Part shown: positions 17,157 through 25,048 of the stretch, one piece after another
Position numbering within the stretch: the first letter of the stretch is position 1
How the letters are laid out: each line of letters starts with the position of its first letter
Source of the DNA: an uncultured Desulfovibrionaceae bacterium
GTDB taxonomy: Bacteria > Desulfobacterota > Desulfovibrionia > Desulfovibrionales > Desulfovibrionaceae
Length of the DNA stretch: 64,000 nt
Reading direction: 5' to 3'
Assembly: GCA_949741925.1 (NCBI GenBank)
Contig: CATJOY010000039.1
Span: forward strand, 18,598 to 82,597
Position numbers and translations under genes: made by a program
The notes under the pieces: model-generated
What the model was told of the DNA's origin: nothing
The model's database searches: none
Seen by the model: only the letters and a program-made list of their open reading frames with translations

Positions 17157-18383
17157 CTATTTGGCCAGGCGGTACAAGGTTTCCGTCAGCAGATCCAAGC
17201 CGGCCATGATATCATCGATATCCGCATGCTCTTCGGGATGGTGGCTAAGACCATCCTTGTTGCGAATAAAGATCATGCCCACGTCGGCAATACGAGCAAC
17301 GTTCATTGTATCGTGCCCGGCTCCGCTGACCAGGCGCATAACCGGCAGCTCAAGGGCCCGGCAGGATTCCTCCAAAACCTCGAGAATGCGCGGGGTCATG
17401 CGCACAGGGGTATCGGTGACCAGGCGGCGGAATTTGATAGGCAGACCATGCACCGCGCTGATGCCTTCGGCGGCTTTTTCCACGGCCGCTTCGGCCTCAT
17501 CCATGACAGCCCTATCCGTGCCGCGCAGGTCAAGCCACAGCTCCACCTTGCCCGGGACCACGTTCATGGCTCCAGGGGAGACAACAAGGTTGCCCACGGT
17601 GGTCACGATTTCCTTTTTGGCAAATCGGTTGCCCACGGCGCGGATAGCCAAGACCAGATCCGCCGCGCAGACCAGGGCGTCTTTACGGTTGTTCATCGGC
17701 GTGCCGCCGGAGTGGCTGGCCTTCCCTTCAATGACCACGTGACTGCGGATCGGAGCGGCAATAGCCGTGACCAGCCCTACAGGAATGCCGGCTTCATCCA
17801 GGTTGGCGCTCTGCTCGATGTGCATTTCCACAAAGGCGGCAAGCTCCCCTTTATGCCGGATCGCCCCGGGCAGTTTTTCAAAATCGTAGCCGGCATGGTT
17901 CATGGCTTCGGGCAGGCTGAGACCTTCCTTATCCTTCTGGCCTCGCGCCACATCCAGGTCTGCCGTGCCGACCATAACCTTGCTGCCGAAGGTAGAGAGT
18001 GAGAAACGGCTGGATTCCTCCATCTGAAAAATGATCAGCTCCAAGGGATGCCGCAGCGGGCCGCGCTCTTTAAGACGCATGAGGGCGGCCAAAGAGGCCG
18101 TGCTGCCGACCATGCCGTCAAAGTGCCCTCCTTCGGGCACGGTATCGATATGCGATCCGGTGCCGATGGCCGGAGCCGCGCTATCCGTGCCTTCCAGCCG
18201 CCCGATGATATTGCCGAAGGCATCCTCACGCACGGCCAGACCGGCCTCTTTCATCAGGCCGGTAAAATACCGCCGCGCCTCCAGATCGGCCGCCGAAAAA
18301 GCCAACCGGCTCGAGCCGCCGCTCTGTGTTCTGCCGATGGTGGAAAGGGTTTCCAGAACGTTGCTGACCCATTGTTTGTTCAT
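17157..18383 (-). CDS. M20 family hydrolase, N-carbamoyl-L-amino acid hydrolase/allantoate amidohydrolase type
   Basis: A 408-residue cytoplasmic binuclear metallohydrolase of the HyuC/AllC group. Ligand motifs: GSHIDTVPEGGHFDG (H78, D89), FQMEESSRF (E122/E123), EMHIEQ and a C-terminal SHHPEEH. Such enzymes cleave the carbamoyl or ureido group from N-carbamoyl amino acids or allantoate, releasing ammonia and CO2. AAGGAAG lies five bases before the ATG. It sits a few kilobases from the cyclic amidohydrolase/TRAP operon, and ring opening by that enzyme followed by decarbamoylation here would be a logical two-step route, but the link is inferred. Confidence 0.82.
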   Translation of the reverse strand: MNKQWVSNVLETLSTIGRTQSGGSSRLAFSAADLEARRYFTGLMKEAGLAVREDAFGNIIGRLEGTDSAAPAIGTGSHIDTVPEGGHFDGMVGSTASLAALMRLKERGPLRHPLELIIFQMEESSRFSLSTFGSKVMVGTADLDVARGQKDKEGLSLPEAMNHAGYDFEKLPGAIRHKGELAAFVEMHIEQSANLDEAGIPVGLVTAIAAPIRSHVVIEGKASHSGGTPMNNRKDALVCAADLVLAIRAVGNRFAKKEIVTTVGNLVVSPGAMNVVPGKVELWLDLRGTDRAVMDEAEAAVEKAAEGISAVHGLPIKFRRLVTDTPVRMTPRILEVLEESCRALELPVMRLVSGAGHDTMNVARIADVGMIFIRNKDGLSHHPEEHADIDDIMAGLDLLTETLYRLAK

Positions 18384-18877
18384 AGTGTCTTCCTTGTCGT
18401 AAAAAGGAGAGGGAAAGATACAGCCTTTTTTCGCTCATAGCACCAGCCGCCGGACAGAGGCAAGGGCGGGGCAGCTTCTTTTCCGCCGGAAAAGCGGCAG
18501 CCTCAGGCAAACCACAGGCCCTCCGCAGCAGGAGGCGTGTTCTCGGAACAGCCGGGGCAGAGCCTGGAGGCGTTCCGCCCCGGGCGGCTGGGTTCCCATC
18601 CTTCCCGGCGCCAAGCGCCCTCTCCCCCCTGGCGGCGTCAGTCGGAAAAACAAAGCGCAGGGTATGCCTCGGCACGCCGGATGCTGCCGAGAAAAACAGA
18701 ACTTCTGAAAGAACTCCAATGAATCCAGGCGGTATTCGGGAACAGGCAGAGAGTATGTTGTTTTTTTGTCACAACCATGTGGCATAAAAGCCACTTCGTC
18801 TAAAAAGACACAATGCCTGATCTGCCCGCTTCGGCATTATTTCTTGCGCTGCTTCTTAGAAATCGCGGCTGTTATAG
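18384..18877. other. intergenic stretch between the divergent M20 gene and lpxC
   Basis: No gene is supported; short ORFs on both strands are GC-driven. A small GTGGC/GCCAC hairpin lies near 18778-18793. Confidence 0.35.
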
Positions 18878-18893
18878 TGGCATAGTCTTTGCT
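18872..18893 (+). promoter_or_regulatory. -24/-12-like element overlapping a possible -10 before lpxC
   Basis: TGGCATAGTCTTTGCT at 18878-18893 fits the sigma-54 pattern TGG-N9-TTGC with exact spacing and matches the element at 21661-21676 in 14 of 16 bases. It ends only 20 bases before the lpxC ATG, giving a leader of about 10 bases, which is tight. TATAGT (18872-18877) could instead be a sigma-70 -10 element. Both readings are possible. Confidence 0.4.
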
Positions 18894-18913
18894 TTTTCCT
18901 TGGCGGAGGGTCT

Positions 18914-19849
18914 ATGAACCAAACCACTATCGCGAAATCCATCGAATGCACCGGCATTGGCCTGCACAGCGGGAAGGCTGTTCGCCTTGGCTTGCGCAGC
19001 GCCGCCGAAAATACAGGTATTGTTTTCCATCTTCGTGACGGCAAAACCAAAAAAGCTATCCGGCTCAGCCCTGCTCCTGACGCGGTCATAGCCACGGGGC
19101 TGGCCACAACCCTGGGCGGCCGGGACGGCGCTCGGGTGGCCACGGTGGAGCATCTGCTCGCGGCAGTCCGCGGGTTGGGCATCGACAACATCCATATAGA
19201 TACTGAAGGTGGCGAAATCCCGATCATGGACGGCAGCGCGGCTTCTTTTGTTATGCTGTTGAACAATGCCGGCATCGTGCGCCAGAACGCCCCCCGTCGG
19301 GTTATGCGCATCAAAAAGCCCATCACCTTCGCCCATGAAGGAAAATCCATCATTGCCCGGCCCTATGCAGGCTTTTTTGTGGATTACAGCATCGATTTCC
19401 CCCACAAACTCATCGGCAGCCAGCGTAAAGCCATGGAGATAACCCCGCAAAGCTTTGCGGCCATCTCCAGAGCCAGAACCTTCGGCTTTTTGCGCGATGT
19501 GGAAATGATGCGCGAAAAAGGGCTCGCCCTTGGCGGCTCCCTTGATAACGCCGTTGTTCTGGATGAATGCGGCGTGGTCAATCAAGACGGCCTGCGCTTC
19601 CCTGATGAGTTCGTCCGCCACAAAATTTTGGATTTTGTCGGCGATATGGCCAATCTGGGCCTGCCTTTGGAAGGGCACTTTACGGTTTCCCGCTCCGGGC
19701 ACGGCCTGAATAATGAATTTCTGCGCACAATCAGCGCCAACGCCTCCATGTATCTGCAGGAGATCATCTACGCGCCCGTGCGCCGAGAAGAAGCCCCCGC
19801 GAACGACTGCGTGAGCCTCGGCCGGGAACCCGTCTTTTCGCCTCTTTGA
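18914..19849 (+). CDS. lpxC: UDP-3-O-acyl-N-acetylglucosamine deacetylase
   Basis: A 311-residue zinc deacetylase catalysing the committed step of lipid A synthesis. Zinc ligands and catalytic residues are all present: VEHLLAA (E79, H80), FVRHKILDFVGD (H236, D240) and SGHGLNN (H263). Length is normal. The ATG has GGAGG close upstream. It stands alone, convergent with the sigma-54 regulator and separated from it by a terminator hairpin. Its presence confirms a Gram-negative envelope, in agreement with tamA/tamB in this window. Confidence 0.95.
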   Translation: MNQTTIAKSIECTGIGLHSGKAVRLGLRSAAENTGIVFHLRDGKTKKAIRLSPAPDAVIATGLATTLGGRDGARVATVEHLLAAVRGLGIDNIHIDTEGGEIPIMDGSAASFVMLLNNAGIVRQNAPRRVMRIKKPITFAHEGKSIIARPYAGFFVDYSIDFPHKLIGSQRKAMEITPQSFAAISRARTFGFLRDVEMMREKGLALGGSLDNAVVLDECGVVNQDGLRFPDEFVRHKILDFVGDMANLGLPLEGHFTVSRSGHGLNNEFLRTISANASMYLQEIIYAPVRREEAPANDCVSLGREPVFSPL

Positions 19850-19870
19850 TCACAAGGCGCATCACGCTTT

Positions 19871-19902
19871 ATGTCCCCGGAGCCCTCAGGTTTCGGGGAC
19901 AT
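19871..19902 (+). terminator. bidirectional terminator between lpxC and the regulator
   Basis: ATGTCCCCG (19871-19879) pairs with CGGGGACAT (19894-19902) in nine pairs, followed by TTATT on the plus strand. It lies right at the stop codons of both convergent genes. Confidence 0.65.
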
Positions 19903-21365
19903 TATTCATGGGATGCGAGCAAGCCGAGTTTACGCATCTTTTTATAAAGCCCGTTTCTTGATATGCCAAGTTCCTTGGCGGCGCGGCTCTTATTGTTGTT
20001 GTTCCGTTGCAGGGCCGTCAGGATAATCCGCCTTTCCGTGTGGGCACTGGCGTTGACAAGGGAGAGTTCAGGGGCGGAAACTTCGGCCCCCCGGGGCAAA
20101 GACAAAGAGTTTCCCCTGAGAAAACGAACCGGCAGGTGGTATACTTCCATACAATCTTCCGAACCTTCCATGCTGCAAAGAGCGGAGGTCAGGATATTTT
20201 TTAATTCGCGGACATTGCCCGGCCAGGCGTTTTGATGGAAAAAACGCATCACCTTCTGGGAAAAACTGATCTCCTTTGCCCGCTGATCGCCCGCGATTTC
20301 GTGAAGCAGATGCTCAGCAAGAAGCGGAATATCGGGCCTTCTCTCGCGCAGAGGAGGGATTCGCAATTCGAGGATGGTCAGACGATGGTAAAGATCTTCA
20401 CGAAAAGTTCGTTCCCGCACCAACTGGCCAAGATCTCTATTGGTCGCGGCAATAAGCCGAAAATCCGTGTACACCGGAGCGCCGCTTCCGATTTTTTGCA
20501 CTTCTTTGTTTTCCAGAACACGAAGCAATTTGGATTGCACCGGCAAGGGCAGCTCGCTGATTTCATCCAAAAAAATAGTCCCTGTATCGGCCAATTCAAA
20601 TTTCCCCTTGAGCCCGCCGGATTTCGATCCGGTAAAAGCTCCATCCGCATAGCCGAAAAGTTCTGATTCGACCAAGTTGGGCGGCAAGGCCGCACAATTG
20701 ACGGAAATAAAAGGCTTTCCGGCGCGGGGGCTAGCCATATGCAGGGCTTGGGCCACCAGCTCCTTGCCGGTGCCGCTTTCGCCGACAACCAATATGGAAG
20801 CGGAACTCCTGGCAAAACGGCGTCCGTATTCCTTCATCTCCCGCATGACCGGCGTTTCGCCAATGATAGTATCAAAGGTATAAAGAATACCGTGCGGATC
20901 AAAGCTCTTTTTATCGTAATATGCTATCTTTTCTTTTAAGATCTGGATTGATTCAAGAAGTTTATCAATATTATTTTTTTCAAGGGTTGTCGTAAGCGTT
21001 TCTACAACACAACAAATAACTTTTTTGGAGTCATCCAGAATAGGAGTTCTCCAGGTGATGCCTTCAACGCCGCTGTGGGATATGGTTGGATGCGTATTCG
21101 TTTTTTTTGAGTTTACAGCAGTAAAAAACCCTGTTTCAGTTGTACTGAACAGCGTATCAAGTTTTTCCCCTATATAATTCTTTCTTTTATCAATATTAAA
21201 TATTTTATATTCTGAATCATTAAAATAAAGAATTGTGCCATCGGGGGCAACAAGCGATATTCCTATAGTAAATGCGTTTATTAGCTGTAAAAAAAGCGGG
21301 TTTTCCAGGAGTTCTGAAAGTTCCTTACAGGCAGTGCCCGCACCGGCGATTTTCTTCCGGGCCAT
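19902..21365 (-). CDS. sigma-54-dependent transcriptional activator with PAS-like sensor
   Basis: A 487-residue activator. Residues 20-150 form a PAS-like sensory region (NAFTIGISLVAPDGTILYFN). The AAA+ domain follows with Walker A GESGTGKE, the sigma-54 contact loop as GAFTGS instead of GAFTGA, Walker B TIFLDEI and the arginine-finger region, then a Fis-type helix-turn-helix (SRAAKELGISRNGLYKKMRKLG) at the C-terminus. GAGGAGG before 21365 selects this start over an ATG at 21386. The gene diverges from the amidohydrolase/TRAP operon, whose -24/-12 promoter it very likely controls. Its 5' third is visibly more AT-rich than the rest. Confidence 0.9.
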   Translation of the reverse strand: MARKKIAGAGTACKELSELLENPLFLQLINAFTIGISLVAPDGTILYFNDSEYKIFNIDKRKNYIGEKLDTLFSTTETGFFTAVNSKKTNTHPTISHSGVEGITWRTPILDDSKKVICCVVETLTTTLEKNNIDKLLESIQILKEKIAYYDKKSFDPHGILYTFDTIIGETPVMREMKEYGRRFARSSASILVVGESGTGKELVAQALHMASPRAGKPFISVNCAALPPNLVESELFGYADGAFTGSKSGGLKGKFELADTGTIFLDEISELPLPVQSKLLRVLENKEVQKIGSGAPVYTDFRLIAATNRDLGQLVRERTFREDLYHRLTILELRIPPLRERRPDIPLLAEHLLHEIAGDQRAKEISFSQKVMRFFHQNAWPGNVRELKNILTSALCSMEGSEDCMEVYHLPVRFLRGNSLSLPRGAEVSAPELSLVNASAHTERRIILTALQRNNNNKSRAAKELGISRNGLYKKMRKLGLLASHE

Positions 21366-21462
21366 TCCCCACCTCCTCTCCCTCATGACGCGGCGCTCGG
21401 TAAAAAGCAGCGGAAAACGCGCAGGCTCCCCTGATGCAAAAAAGCAACTTTCTGCAGAGGTA

Positions 21463-21646
21463 TTCCAAAAATTGGAACATGCGCGCCGCTGTCAACCGCA
21501 AGTATCATTTTTTATGCAATCAGGTTACATGAAATGAGTAATAAAATTACTATGGTACTTATAAAATGTAAACCCTATGCCAACTGAGGTTTACACATTT
21601 CCAGCGGAAAAACCCCTCAATAAAAGAATAACCACTTGAAATTTCA
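21463..21646. promoter_or_regulatory. cluster of palindromes, putative activator binding sites
   Basis: Four inverted repeats lie between the divergent genes: TTCCAA/TTGGAA (21463-21477), AGTAAT/ATTACT (21537-21551), TGTAAACC/GGTTTACA with a 13-base spacer (21567-21595) and TGAAATTTCA (21637-21646). The third, 70-95 bases upstream of the -24 element, is the best candidate upstream activating sequence for the sigma-54 regulator. Confidence 0.5.
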
Positions 21647-21660
21647 TGGAATATAAAGAG

Positions 21661-21676
21661 TGGAATAGTCCTTGCT
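21661..21676 (+). promoter_or_regulatory. sigma-54 (-24/-12) promoter of the amidohydrolase-TRAP operon
   Basis: TGGAATAGTCCTTGCT has GG and GC at the exact -24/-12 spacing. The predicted start point, near 21687, lies about 50 bases before the ATG at 21736. The divergent neighbour is a sigma-54 activator, which supports the call. Confidence 0.75.
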
Positions 21677-21735
21677 CACGCTTTTGCAACGCTGTTGCCC
21701 GGGGTGATGCCGCGGGAGAACGAAGGAGCAGAGCT

Positions 21736-23109
21736 ATGAATCCATATACGCTGGTGGTGCGCGGCAACGTTGTAACGGCCGAGGGAATTCTGGACGATAT
21801 GCAAATTGCCGCGCGCGACGGCGTTATTGCATCGCTTCATACGGGAAATGAACGCCTTGCTGCGGAGGAGATCATAGACGCCCGGGGGAAACTTGTTTTT
21901 CCCGGGATTATCGACGCCCATGTTCACTGCTACAGCTATAGCCATGAAGGAGTAACCAACGCGACCCGCTCCGCCGTTGCCGGCGGCGTGACCTCCATTG
22001 TGGATATGCCCTTTGATGCCGTTGATCCGGTTACCACTGATTCCATCCTGCGGCGCAAGATTATCGCCGTAAACAAAGAAGCGATTATTGATGTGGCGCT
22101 TTTGGGCACGATTCCCAAAACCGGTGAGGCAACGGAACTGCCGGCAATGGTTGCAGATGGAATCTGCGGCTTAAAGCTTTCGGTTACGGAAAGCGATCCG
22201 AAACGATTTCCGCGCATCAATGACGCCATACTCCACAACATTCTCCCCCAATATGCCGCCTATGGCCTGCCGGTAGGGTTTCATGCGGAAAACGACGAGA
22301 TCATTAGGCACAACACCGAAGTGGCCAAGGCTGCCGGCCGGCGCGGCATCGAACAGCACGGGGCCACCAGACCCCCTCTTAGCGAATATTTGGAAATTGC
22401 CAAGCTGTTGGAATTCGCGGCTTACTCGGGCGTTCCTCTGCATTTGAACCATGTAAGCCTTCCGCGCAGTATTGCGATGGCAACGCGCTATAAAAAAGCC
22501 GGATGCAATATTACCACGGAAACCTGCCCCCACTATCTCTTGCTTGATGAAGGCGATATGGTCCGTTTGGGAATGCGGTCAAAAATCAATCCTCCCTTGC
22601 GCGAGAACGGCGCCGGAGAAGGCTTGTGGAAATGCCTTCTGGCCGGAGAAATTGATATCCTGGCCTCGGATCATGCCCCCTGGCCCCTCTCCCGCAAGGC
22701 TTCCGATGATGTTTTTGCCAACGCCAGCGGTTCGCCGAGCGTGGAAACCTTGCTGCCCCTCATGTTCTCCGAGGCCGTGGCGCGGCGGGGAGCGCACCCT
22801 TCGTTCCTGGCCCGCCATATGGCGGAAAACCCGGCCCGGCGCTTTGGCCTTGCATCCCGCAAGGGACGGCTTTTTCCCGGAATGGATGCCGACATAACCA
22901 TTCTGGACCCGGCAATTTCCTGGGTAATCCATGCCGATGAACTGTTTGCCGCCGCGGGCTGGACTCCTTTCGAGGGGGTTGCTGTGCAGGGCAAAGTTGT
23001 TGCCACCATTGTCAGAGGTCGTCTGCTTTACAACGGCCGGGATGTTTTGGGCCATCCCGGAGACGGCCGGTTTCTGCCCGCCGACCGGCAGCAGGGCCGC
23101 GATGCGTAA
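21736..23109 (+). CDS. cyclic amidohydrolase (dihydropyrimidinase/allantoinase/dihydroorotase family)
   Basis: A 457-residue binuclear metal hydrolase with the full ligand set: DAHVH (H62, H64), carbamylated lysine GLKLS (K147), GFHAEN (H183), LNHVS (H239) and SDHAPW (D312). Such enzymes open cyclic amides such as hydantoins, dihydropyrimidines or allantoin. The overall pattern is closest to allantoinase-like members, but substrate specificity cannot be assigned. AAGGAG eight bases before 21736 supports the start. It is the first gene after the sigma-54 promoter and is followed by TRAP transporter genes, so the substrate is probably an imported organic acid. Confidence 0.85.
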   Translation: MNPYTLVVRGNVVTAEGILDDMQIAARDGVIASLHTGNERLAAEEIIDARGKLVFPGIIDAHVHCYSYSHEGVTNATRSAVAGGVTSIVDMPFDAVDPVTTDSILRRKIIAVNKEAIIDVALLGTIPKTGEATELPAMVADGICGLKLSVTESDPKRFPRINDAILHNILPQYAAYGLPVGFHAENDEIIRHNTEVAKAAGRRGIEQHGATRPPLSEYLEIAKLLEFAAYSGVPLHLNHVSLPRSIAMATRYKKAGCNITTETCPHYLLLDEGDMVRLGMRSKINPPLRENGAGEGLWKCLLAGEIDILASDHAPWPLSRKASDDVFANASGSPSVETLLPLMFSEAVARRGAHPSFLARHMAENPARRFGLASRKGRLFPGMDADITILDPAISWVIHADELFAAAGWTPFEGVAVQGKVVATIVRGRLLYNGRDVLGHPGDGRFLPADRQQGRDA

Positions 23110-23329
23110 GGCCCCGAGCAGGCTTCAAAAAACCATTTTGTCCGCGAAAAGCCGGCTGGTTTCCCTGGCGAAAAAAACGCGGGCCAAGGCATAGGGGCAT
23201 ACGCCGCAATCGGTTTTTTCCGGCTGCCGCCGCCAGGGACGCCAAGACGGCTTCACAGCAAAAATGGAGTGGGAAACGCGCCGAACACCGCCTGTCTTTT
23301 TCCGGAACCTTCAAACCAAGGAGTAGTGT

Positions 23330-24346
23330 ATGCGTTCTTTTATCCGCTGTTGCCTTTCGGGATTCCTGGTCCTGGCCTTTCTGACGGTTCCACAGCAGGG
23401 GGGCGCTGCCCCTATTCCGCTGAAAATGTCGGCCACACAGCCGATAACCCATCCCAACTATCTTGCCCTTAAACATCTTGAAAAACTGTTGAACGAAAAA
23501 GCGCCCGGCCGGTTTGCCATTTCCGTGCACGGCGGCATGAGCCTGGGTTCTGATGTTGATGTGGCCCGCCAGGTACGGGCCGGCCTCATTCAAGTAGCCA
23601 CCAACGCCACAGCGAATTTATCCAACCTCTCCCCCGTGATGGCGGTATGCGACCTGCCCTATCTCTTTGAAAGCACCGATGAGGCCCTGGCCGTTCTTGA
23701 CGGCCCTTATGGCCAGGAACTCCTCGCTACCTTGCCCAAGGCCGGCATTGTGGGCCTGACCTATATTCCGGCCTCATTCCGCCAGATATTCAACAATAAG
23801 CGCCAGGTGCACAGCCTGGAAGATATCAAAGGCCTCAAGCTGCGCGTGGCTCAATCGGCCATGGATATCGCCGCGGCCAAAGTCATGGGCGCAGCCCCCA
23901 CCCCCTTGGCCTTTGGCGATACATACAGCGCTATCGAACAGAAAGTTATCGAAGGGGTTCTGATTCCCGAACTGCTCGGGTATGACATGCGCTTTCATGA
24001 AGTTGCCCCCAATCTGGCCTTTGTGGATTGCCAGGCCTTTATCTTGGTCTGGTTTGCCAACGCCAAGTGGTTTAACGCGCTTCCCGAAGATTTGAAGCCC
24101 ATTTTTCTCGCCTGCGTCCGGGAGGCTAGAGATTGGCAGATGCGCGAGACAGCAAAAGAAAGTGAAGCGGTTATCGATAAGCTTGAAAAAGACGGTTGCG
24201 TCATCACCCGGTTGAGCGAGGAAAACCGGGCCCAACTCGTTGAAGCCGCCAAGGCGGTTTGGACAGAGTTCGATCTCCCCAAGGGGGCTTTGGATGCGAT
24301 GCTTGCGGCCAAGGCGGCGGTAAAGAAGGAGGCGGCGCAGCAATGA
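23330..24346 (+). CDS. dctP: TRAP transporter substrate-binding protein (DctP family)
   Basis: A 338-residue periplasmic protein with a signal peptide (residues 1-27, ending GGAA). The DctP fold is recognised by GLKLRV near residue 170, whose arginine normally binds the substrate carboxylate, and by the following AIEQKVIEGV segment. The ligand is therefore expected to be a carboxylate. AAGGAG precedes the ATG. It is separated from dctQ by 187 bases containing three hairpins, a common arrangement that lets binding protein be made in excess. Confidence 0.9.
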   Translation: MRSFIRCCLSGFLVLAFLTVPQQGGAAPIPLKMSATQPITHPNYLALKHLEKLLNEKAPGRFAISVHGGMSLGSDVDVARQVRAGLIQVATNATANLSNLSPVMAVCDLPYLFESTDEALAVLDGPYGQELLATLPKAGIVGLTYIPASFRQIFNNKRQVHSLEDIKGLKLRVAQSAMDIAAAKVMGAAPTPLAFGDTYSAIEQKVIEGVLIPELLGYDMRFHEVAPNLAFVDCQAFILVWFANAKWFNALPEDLKPIFLACVREARDWQMRETAKESEAVIDKLEKDGCVITRLSEENRAQLVEAAKAVWTEFDLPKGALDAMLAAKAAVKKEAAQQ

Positions 24347-24372
24347 GGCCTCCCGTCAGCAAGAACCCGGCG

Positions 24373-24519
24373 CGGCGGCAAGGCCGCCGGAATGAGTAGA
24401 AACCCGGTCTTGCGGCGCGGGAATCCTCACCAGCCGCCCCGTGGCGGCTATGCGCAATGAGGCATCGTTCCACAGCAACGCGGCGTTTCCACAACGGCAT
24501 ACCGCTGCGGAAACGCCGC
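24373..24519 (+). promoter_or_regulatory. three intercistronic hairpins between dctP and dctQ
   Basis: Stems: 24373-24379 with 24383-24389 (7 pairs), 24432-24438 with 24443-24449 (7 pairs) and 24480-24490 with 24509-24519 (11 pairs). They probably stabilise the dctP end of the mRNA or reduce read-through. Confidence 0.55.
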
Positions 24520-24520
24520 A

Positions 24521-24532
24521 GGGAGATCTCCC
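24521..24532 (+). promoter_or_regulatory. dctQ ribosome site inside a perfect palindrome
   Basis: GGGAGATCTCCC, a 12-base perfect palindrome, ends directly at the dctQ ATG and contains the ribosome site. Self-pairing or protein binding here could limit dctQ translation. Confidence 0.5.
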
Positions 24533-25048
24533 ATGGCCGAAAAATTGAGCGCGTATCTTGCCGCGCTTTGTGAATGTTTGGTGGGCATACTGATGACGGT
24601 CATGACTGTTGTTGTCATCATCGGCGTATTTTACCGCTATGTTCTGGAAGACGCCCTTTCCTGGACCGAAGAGATGGCGCGGTATGTCATGATTTGGATG
24701 TGTTTTTTGGCTGCCAGCGTTCTGGTGCGGGAGGGGGGGCACATCGGTATTTCCATACTGCGCGATATGGCGCCCCCCGCCGGAAAAACAGTATTCCTTG
24801 TTGTTGCCGATATCGCCTCCATCGCCTTTCTCCTCATGTGGGGCGTCATTTCGGTAGAATCGTATGAAATTGTTAAATACGACATCTCGCCCGGGGTGAA
24901 TATCACTTTGGGCTGGGTGTTTGCTTCACAGCCCGTTTGTGCGCTGCTCATGCTTATCCAGGCGGTTCTTGCGCTTATCCGGCGCTTTGGACCAACGGAT
25001 CATGCCGCGCAGGCGGAGCGTTCTATGCAGGAAAAGGTGGATGCATGA
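24533..25048 (+). CDS. dctQ: TRAP transporter small permease (DctQ family)
   Basis: A 171-residue inner-membrane protein with four hydrophobic helices (about 10-32, 48-66, 84-105, 125-148) and the family signature FYRYVLEDALSWTEEMARY. It holds DctM and assists docking of the binding protein. The stop overlaps the dctM start (ATGA), as is usual for coupled TRAP membrane subunits. Confidence 0.9.
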   Translation: MAEKLSAYLAALCECLVGILMTVMTVVVIIGVFYRYVLEDALSWTEEMARYVMIWMCFLAASVLVREGGHIGISILRDMAPPAGKTVFLVVADIASIAFLLMWGVISVESYEIVKYDISPGVNITLGWVFASQPVCALLMLIQAVLALIRRFGPTDHAAQAERSMQEKVDA

